Below, piece by piece: positions 59,520 through 64,000 of a stretch of DNA of 64,000 bases. Position 1 is the first letter of the stretch. Each line of letters starts with the position of its first letter. Made by a program: the position numbers and the translations under genes. The notes below the pieces were generated by a model. That model did not search any database and was not told the origin of the DNA. It worked only from the letters and a program-made list of their open reading frames with translations. Source of the stretch: Branchiostoma belcheri (lineage: Eukaryota; Chordata; Leptocardii; Amphioxiformes; Branchiostomatidae). The stretch is from contig NW_017802380.1 of the NCBI RefSeq assembly GCF_001625305.1, positions 3,264,212 to 3,328,211 of the forward strand. Direction: 5' to 3'.

Positions 59520-60084
59520 CTTCCTTGATGACGTAATGACTGAGCGGCTCGCAGAGAACTGCCGGTTCTAGCCTCCTGTGCAGGCCCCGCGGCGGTGGGG
59601 AAGAGTTTTTAACGCGTTATTTTAATACAGCCGGCCACCTTACATAGCCGACGAGTGAAGGTTGCTTTCCGCCCACGGGGCCTGCTCCCATTCGGCAAGA
59701 AAAAAGGGAAATTAAAAACTTAGCCTCCTGTGCAGGCCCCGCGGCGGTGGAGAAGAGTTTTTAACGCGTTATTTTAATACAGCCGGCCATCTAGCCTGTG
59801 TATACAAGCTCTCGGCCGGAGGTTAATCATCACTTAATGACCCCCACCCCAACCTAGGGCGGCGGCCGCCAGGAGCGCGATTTAGTCAGGCTACCGGCCA
59901 TCCTACATAGCCGACGAGAGAAGACGTGGGCGGAAAGCAACCTTCTCTCGGCGGCTATGTAGGATGGCCGGCTGTATCAAAATAACGCGTTAAAAACTCT
60001 TCTCCACCGCCGCGGGGCCTGCACAGGAGGCTAGAACCGGCAGTTCTCTGCGACCCACTAAGTCATTACGTCATCAAGGAAGGA
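59520..60084. mobile_element. large nested foldback element, about 565 bp
   Basis: The left arm starts CCTTCCTTGATGACGTAATG and the right arm ends with its reverse complement. Matching continues through AGAGAACTGCCGGTTCTAGC, CTCCTGTGCAGGCCCCGCGG and AACGCGTTATTTTAATACAG to CCGGCCA. A direct second copy of the CTCCTGTGCAGG..CCGGCCA block sits at 59723-59790. A separate internal hairpin (CCGGCCATCCTACATAGCCG with CGGCTATGTAGGATGGCCGG) spans 59897-59971. No coding frame. Confidence 0.88.
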
Positions 60085-60102
60085 AGGTTCAAATGCATTC
60101 CA

Positions 60103-60117
60103 GCGTTCTGATTGGCC
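60103..60117. promoter_or_regulatory. NF-Y-type CCAAT box
   Basis: GCGTTCTGATTGGCC, identical to 51296-51310. The reverse reads GGCCAATCAGAACGC, a full NF-Y consensus. It is 490 bp upstream of the repeat-protein ATG. Confidence 0.5.
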
Positions 60118-60608
60118 GATGCGGTCACGCCGGAGGGAGTCGGGGGAATCCCCTTGTCCGGCGCGTTAAGACTTCCAGACGTCCACTATTTCTCGCACGT
60201 TCACTATATTGTATCTTTGAGTCTGAATGACTCTGATTATTCACCAGGTCCACGGGTGTGCGTTGCAATAGAAAGACAACCTAGACTATACCATGCTATT
60301 ACTAGTATTTCCAACAATACTGACATCCGTATTATCCTATGCAACTTAATTTTCAACAAGTGCGGCAGCGGCTAAAGCACCTCCACGGCGCACAGGTGAG
60401 TTCTGTTTAACTACACATTCAAGTTTCGTTCCATGCCAAGTTCTAAATCCAAGTTCTCGCCAAGTATAATGTGACCGACAGCAAGTTACCGCTTTATATT
60501 CCACCCGTACATGTGCATTTGACGTTATAGCACCTCGCATGTATTCTTTTGACATTTTCCTCAAATTTGCTAGGTTGCCTGTAATCTCAGTGAGATAAGC
60601 AAAGAAGG

Positions 60609-61052
60609 ATGGCTGTCTGTCAAAACACCGAAGTGCCTGGGCATTACAGCATTGAGCGTTATCATCCCACTAGTATGGGTAGTGTAGCCTATGGTGTCAG
60701 TGAGGTGCAAAGGAGGCCAATCCGTCAAAACACAGAACCTCGACATTATAACCATGGGTGTTTCGGCACGACGGACTTTGGCGTCGGTGACGTGCAAGGG
60801 AGGCCTCTCCGGCAAAACACAGAAGTACCTGGACACTATGACTATGGACGTTACCATCGTTTTATGGGAACCATTGCCTATGATGTCAGTGAGGTGCAAG
60901 GGAAGCCTATTCACCAAAACACTGAGGTTCCTGGGCGTTACAACATTGAGTGCTACCATCATTCCACCACAGACTTTGCTGAGAACGGAGTCACAACTGA
61001 ACAAGCCCTTGGAGCATACAACGTGCAAGATTGTTCGTCCATTTACATCTAG
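60609..61052 (+). CDS. candidate repeat protein of unrecognised family
   Basis: An open frame of 147 aa from a true ATG to TAG, built from about four imperfect units of 29-36 aa. The unit pattern is QNTEVPGHYDYGRYH, then GTIAYDVSEVQGKPI. Units start near residues 5, 40, 69 and 103. The DNA repeats too (unit about 87-108 bp), and all three forward frames and one reverse frame stay largely open. The frame alone is therefore weak proof of coding. The repeat phase continues upstream of the ATG in a frame-shifted form (60582-60608), so the true 5' end may be an earlier exon. The best support is the related, differently spliced gene at 52440. Function unknown. Confidence 0.45.
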   Translation: MAVCQNTEVPGHYSIERYHPTSMGSVAYGVSEVQRRPIRQNTEPRHYNHGCFGTTDFGVGDVQGRPLRQNTEVPGHYDYGRYHRFMGTIAYDVSEVQGKPIHQNTEVPGRYNIECYHHSTTDFAENGVTTEQALGAYNVQDCSSIYI

Positions 61053-62379
61053 AAAAACTCAGCCGAAGGATTTATGTACACATGCATGAAGACGTTCAGG
61101 TATATATTTTTATCCTGGTCTTTTATAGAGCAGTTAAGTCCTCTAAAATAGAAGCTGCCCTATACAATTGTTGTCCAATAAACTTGTCAATATCAAAATA
61201 AATATCACAGATAAGGTTATATTTTAATGCATATCAACAAAAACATATGTCTACCAAACTCATCTGTCACTACTTTTCTACTTGTACAAAGAAAGCAAAA
61301 GTTGTACCAGTATTTTTGGTAGTCCTTTTATTCATTGTACATTTATGTTTTGCGAATAGTTTTAGATAAATGACCTCTATTAAGCAGTACGTTAAGCTTT
61401 CCTGTGGACTTTGTGGCTTATTGTGGACTGACTGATTTAAAGTTTACATATTTACATGTTCCAAGTTTTAGAGTAAATCAAGAAAATAGGGGTAAGAAAT
61501 TATTGATATTGCAAAAATGATGAATTATATTGATCAATGTTCTGAAAGAACAAAAACTAAAATTATGAAATCTAGGAAATTTCATACGGAAATTGTCAGT
61601 CAGAATTTGCTGCAACTTTTTGTTTTATTTTACTCATTTTATGCATGTAAGTTTAATTACAATTACAGAACTTGAAAAATTTTCAACAATCTGAGAGTAG
61701 ATTTTAATATTTGTATACATGTAGTTGTTATCACTTATATTATGTACATACAGAAGGCAAGAACAATAACTCAAACATTCAACTGTAAATATCTGTAAAG
61801 CCAAATGCAAGAAATGCCTGTACAATGTATTTCAACTTGGACTTAACTTCAAACATTTCCATTGTACTGTACATTACATGATTAATTTCTTGTTGTTTTC
61901 AAAATAAGACTAGTAATCTTAAGTATAGCGTGTGGTAACATAACAGAGGTTGAAAGTAATTGCTGTGAGTACTACATATGTGATAGATTGGAAATATTTG
62001 GCTACCTTCCCTTTTCATATAAACTAAGTTTCTTCAATTTGTTCACAAGACATGTAGGGATTAGGATGAATACAGTTCAACATGAAAACACAGTAAAGGG
62101 TTCCAAACAAGATATCAGCTTCCTGTTTTCTTCTTCATCCTGGTTAAGTATATCTTAGAAGCATATCTGCCTGACTACATGTAGGTCTCTGTGCATGTGC
62201 TGGATTTGATATGTATAAGACTTAAGTTAGGATGTTGTTATTGTTTATATGATTATTGTTGTTTTCTGTATATTTTTGTTTTTATTATTTTTTCACAGTT
62301 CAAAAACTGTAACAAATTAATAACCATAAACAATAACCAGCAACCTAAACTGAACTAGTGTTTGAAGTTGAATTTCAAC
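61053..62379. other. spacer / IAP gene 3' flank
   Basis: AT-rich with no frame of note. The right part is presumably the 3' UTR of the IAP gene on the minus strand. Confidence 0.5.
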
Positions 62380-63790
62380 CTAAGACATGTACGTGCGGAC
62401 AGTGCCACGAATGCTAGCCCTACAAATGGGGCACCTGCGTACGCTGGCTGCACAGTTGGCACAGACCGCCAGGTGCCCACACGGGATAAAAACTATGTTA
62501 ACCTCAGCATCCATGCAGATCTTACACGTTCTCTCATCCTTGTACTTATCCAGTTCCTTCTGCAACTGTTCAAGACTGTTGCCTTCTCCTGTAGAGCAAG
62601 AGTAGTAGATGATCAGAAATGTATTGTTTAAAAAAAAAGAAAGTGAAAGTAAGGCCACACCGATTTAATTTTATGGATGACATCCTCTAAAGACCACCAA
62701 ACTAGTGCGCGCGGGCAAATAAAAAAAATTCCGGCCAAAAATAAAAATGCTACTAAACCACAGGAATACAAAGCTGGTATTGTGAATATGTGGCAGTACT
62801 TAGCAACGTGTACGACATGCTTGCTTTTTGCGGTATTTATGAATCGGTACTGTACTTATGTACTGAGTACTTGAGTCGCGGAACTTCGAATTCGATAGCC
62901 TGGGTGCTCGGCTCTGTTTTGTCGCTGACTACCATGCCTAGAGCCAGGCCAGATCCTCGGTGGACGTGATCTTTTTTTTTTNTTTTTTTGAGGGCGACAG
63001 GCGAAAATCAATGCGCGCGCGGATGTCATCCATAAAATTAAGTCAGTGTGGCCTAAGGCTGCACAGAGGATAGATATGTGGTTGCCATGGAAACATCTGG
63101 CCAACAATGCAACAGCCAAAAGAAAATTTGGTTGTTTCTCCTGTTAATGTCCATCGGCCGATTTGTCGGCCATAATTGACATATTTAATGGGTCAAAGGT
63201 CACCATTGGAGGAGGTATAGTTGATGTTTGAAGCTTGTGAGGCATGTTTGATAATGCGTGTTTGATGAGTCATATTCAGCTAAAAGGCTAATGACTTTAT
63301 TTCAAATTTCATCATAATAATACCCACACAATCATGGCAGATTAAAAACTACAAACTTTGGAAGCAGCATGTGAAAGACTTTTGTCATACAAATTATGAA
63401 TCTGATCCGAGAAGAAAACTTGACTGATTTCATCAGCACCTTACCTGAAGCAGCAGCGGCTGGTTCCTCCATGGGTGCACTTGTTCCTGGTTGTGGTTCC
63501 TCTGTCCCACTGGCCCCTGCAGCAGCAGCAGAAGCAGATGTGGTTGTTGTTGCAGCCGGCTGTTCCAACTCCTTCAGCTTCTGTGACGCCCCCTCCCCTG
63601 GTCCAGCCCCTTTCCCCATCTGGGATGACCCTGAATGCTCCATCCTCTCCTCCTCCTCCTCCAGGTCCAGCACGGCGACGACCAGCTCGTGCGCGGACGT
63701 GAAGCCACTGCCGTGTTCCCGCAGGTGCTGCTGTACGGCGTTCCGGACTATGTTTGGGTCGAAGCCCATCTCCAGCACACCTGACACAAC
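62380..63790 (-). CDS. inhibitor-of-apoptosis protein (BIRC family), UBA and RING exons
   Basis: The last two coding exons, 63790-63445 and 62588-62380; the rest lies beyond the window. The first opens with a UBA domain (VVSGVLEMGFDPNIVRNAVQ, then FTSAHELVVAVLDLEEEE), which binds ubiquitin chains. A low-complexity Ala/Thr/Glu/Pro linker follows. The second exon carries LEQLQKELDKYKDERTCKIC and then IPCGHLAVCANC..RRCPICRASIRGTVRTYMS, a C3HC4 RING ending at the protein C-terminus as in XIAP, cIAP1/2 and BIRC7. The RING acts as a ubiquitin ligase toward caspases and signalling partners. The BIR domains are not in the window, so the exact paralogue is open. The intron between the exons holds MITE copy 3. 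Confidence 0.93.
62653..63053. mobile_element. Harbinger-like MITE, copy 3 (IAP intron)
   Basis: 401 bp with ends GGCCACACCGATTTAATT and AATTAAGTCAGTGTGGCC, and inner arms TATGGATGACATCC / GGATGTCATCCATA. It is flanked by TAA on both sides. The interior differs from copies 1 and 2, so it is a separate subfamily. It contains the single N (62982). Confidence 0.88.
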
Positions 63791-64000
63791 CTGCAGTGGT
63801 AGAAATACTTCTTTGCAATACAATGTATGTTCTGCAATATTGCAGATGAGTCAAAATTTTGATCTGCAATTTGGAAACACTTTCTGCAAATACACAAGCC
63901 TCCATACTACAACCTTCTCAACCTAATAATGCAAAATTGCAGCATTTTTCTTCCACAATATTGTAAATCTGAGACTCTGCAAAATGCTGATGGGTATTTT

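Noticed and set aside
60570-61028. Minus-strand repetitive ORF as a gene
   Set aside because: It is the antisense of the tandem repeat. The plus strand has a true ATG and a related spliced locus.

Overview
This is a 64 kb piece of an intron-rich animal genome. The gene set includes PUS7, a Grx-fused selenoprotein thioredoxin reductase, UBL4A, NFYB, a UBA-RING IAP and a rolling stone-like membrane protein. Together with short exons, many small foldback elements and non-LTR fragments, this suggests an invertebrate deuterostome. Amphioxus (Branchiostoma) is the most likely source, but that assignment is inference. One N in a T-run at 62982 points to a draft assembly.

Layout, 0-26 kb. The window opens with the last three exons of PUS7 (+, to 833), which include a GC-AG intron. 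An (AATG)n satellite follows, then a complete six-exon 11beta-HSD-type SDR gene (-, 1475-4609). Next come a long quiet spacer and a four-exon ankyrin/SOCS-box gene (-, 8829-12813). An orphan exon lies at 13.2 kb and a large mostly empty region runs from 13.5 to 20 kb, carrying one Harbinger-like MITE. A 13-exon SLC37-like sugar-phosphate transporter gene (+, 20334-25841) closes this part.

Layout, 27-51 kb. The thioredoxin-glutathione reductase gene (-, 16 coding exons, 27945-36566) ends in Gly-Cys-Sec-Gly and has a convincing SECIS element in its 3' UTR. UBL4A (-, 38941-40717) and NFYB (+, 42609-46888) stand head to head around a GC-rich promoter region. NFYB carries two consecutive 66-bp versions of the exon that encodes the start of its histone fold, which look like mutually exclusive exons. 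The rolling stone-like gene (+, 49010-50901) follows.

Layout, 51-64 kb. This is the accessory region. It holds nested foldback elements at 51.4-52.3 and 59.5-60.1 kb, a degraded mariner with intact ends (53438-54712) and three pieces of non-LTR retrotransposons. It also holds two loci (52440-53273 and 60609-61052) that share a short repeat I do not recognise from any known family. Each of these loci lies beside foldback elements and downstream of an NF-Y-type CCAAT motif. The window ends inside an IAP gene (-, UBA and RING exons).

Repeats. Three copies of one MITE family (15540, 47791, 62653) share terminal inverted repeats beginning GGCCACACC and have 3-bp target duplications TGA, TTA and TAA, as in PIF/Harbinger elements. 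Smaller dispersed families, including a tRNA-derived SINE, sit mainly in introns. Exon borders were set by hand from splice sites, reading phase and protein family match. They have not been tested against transcripts.
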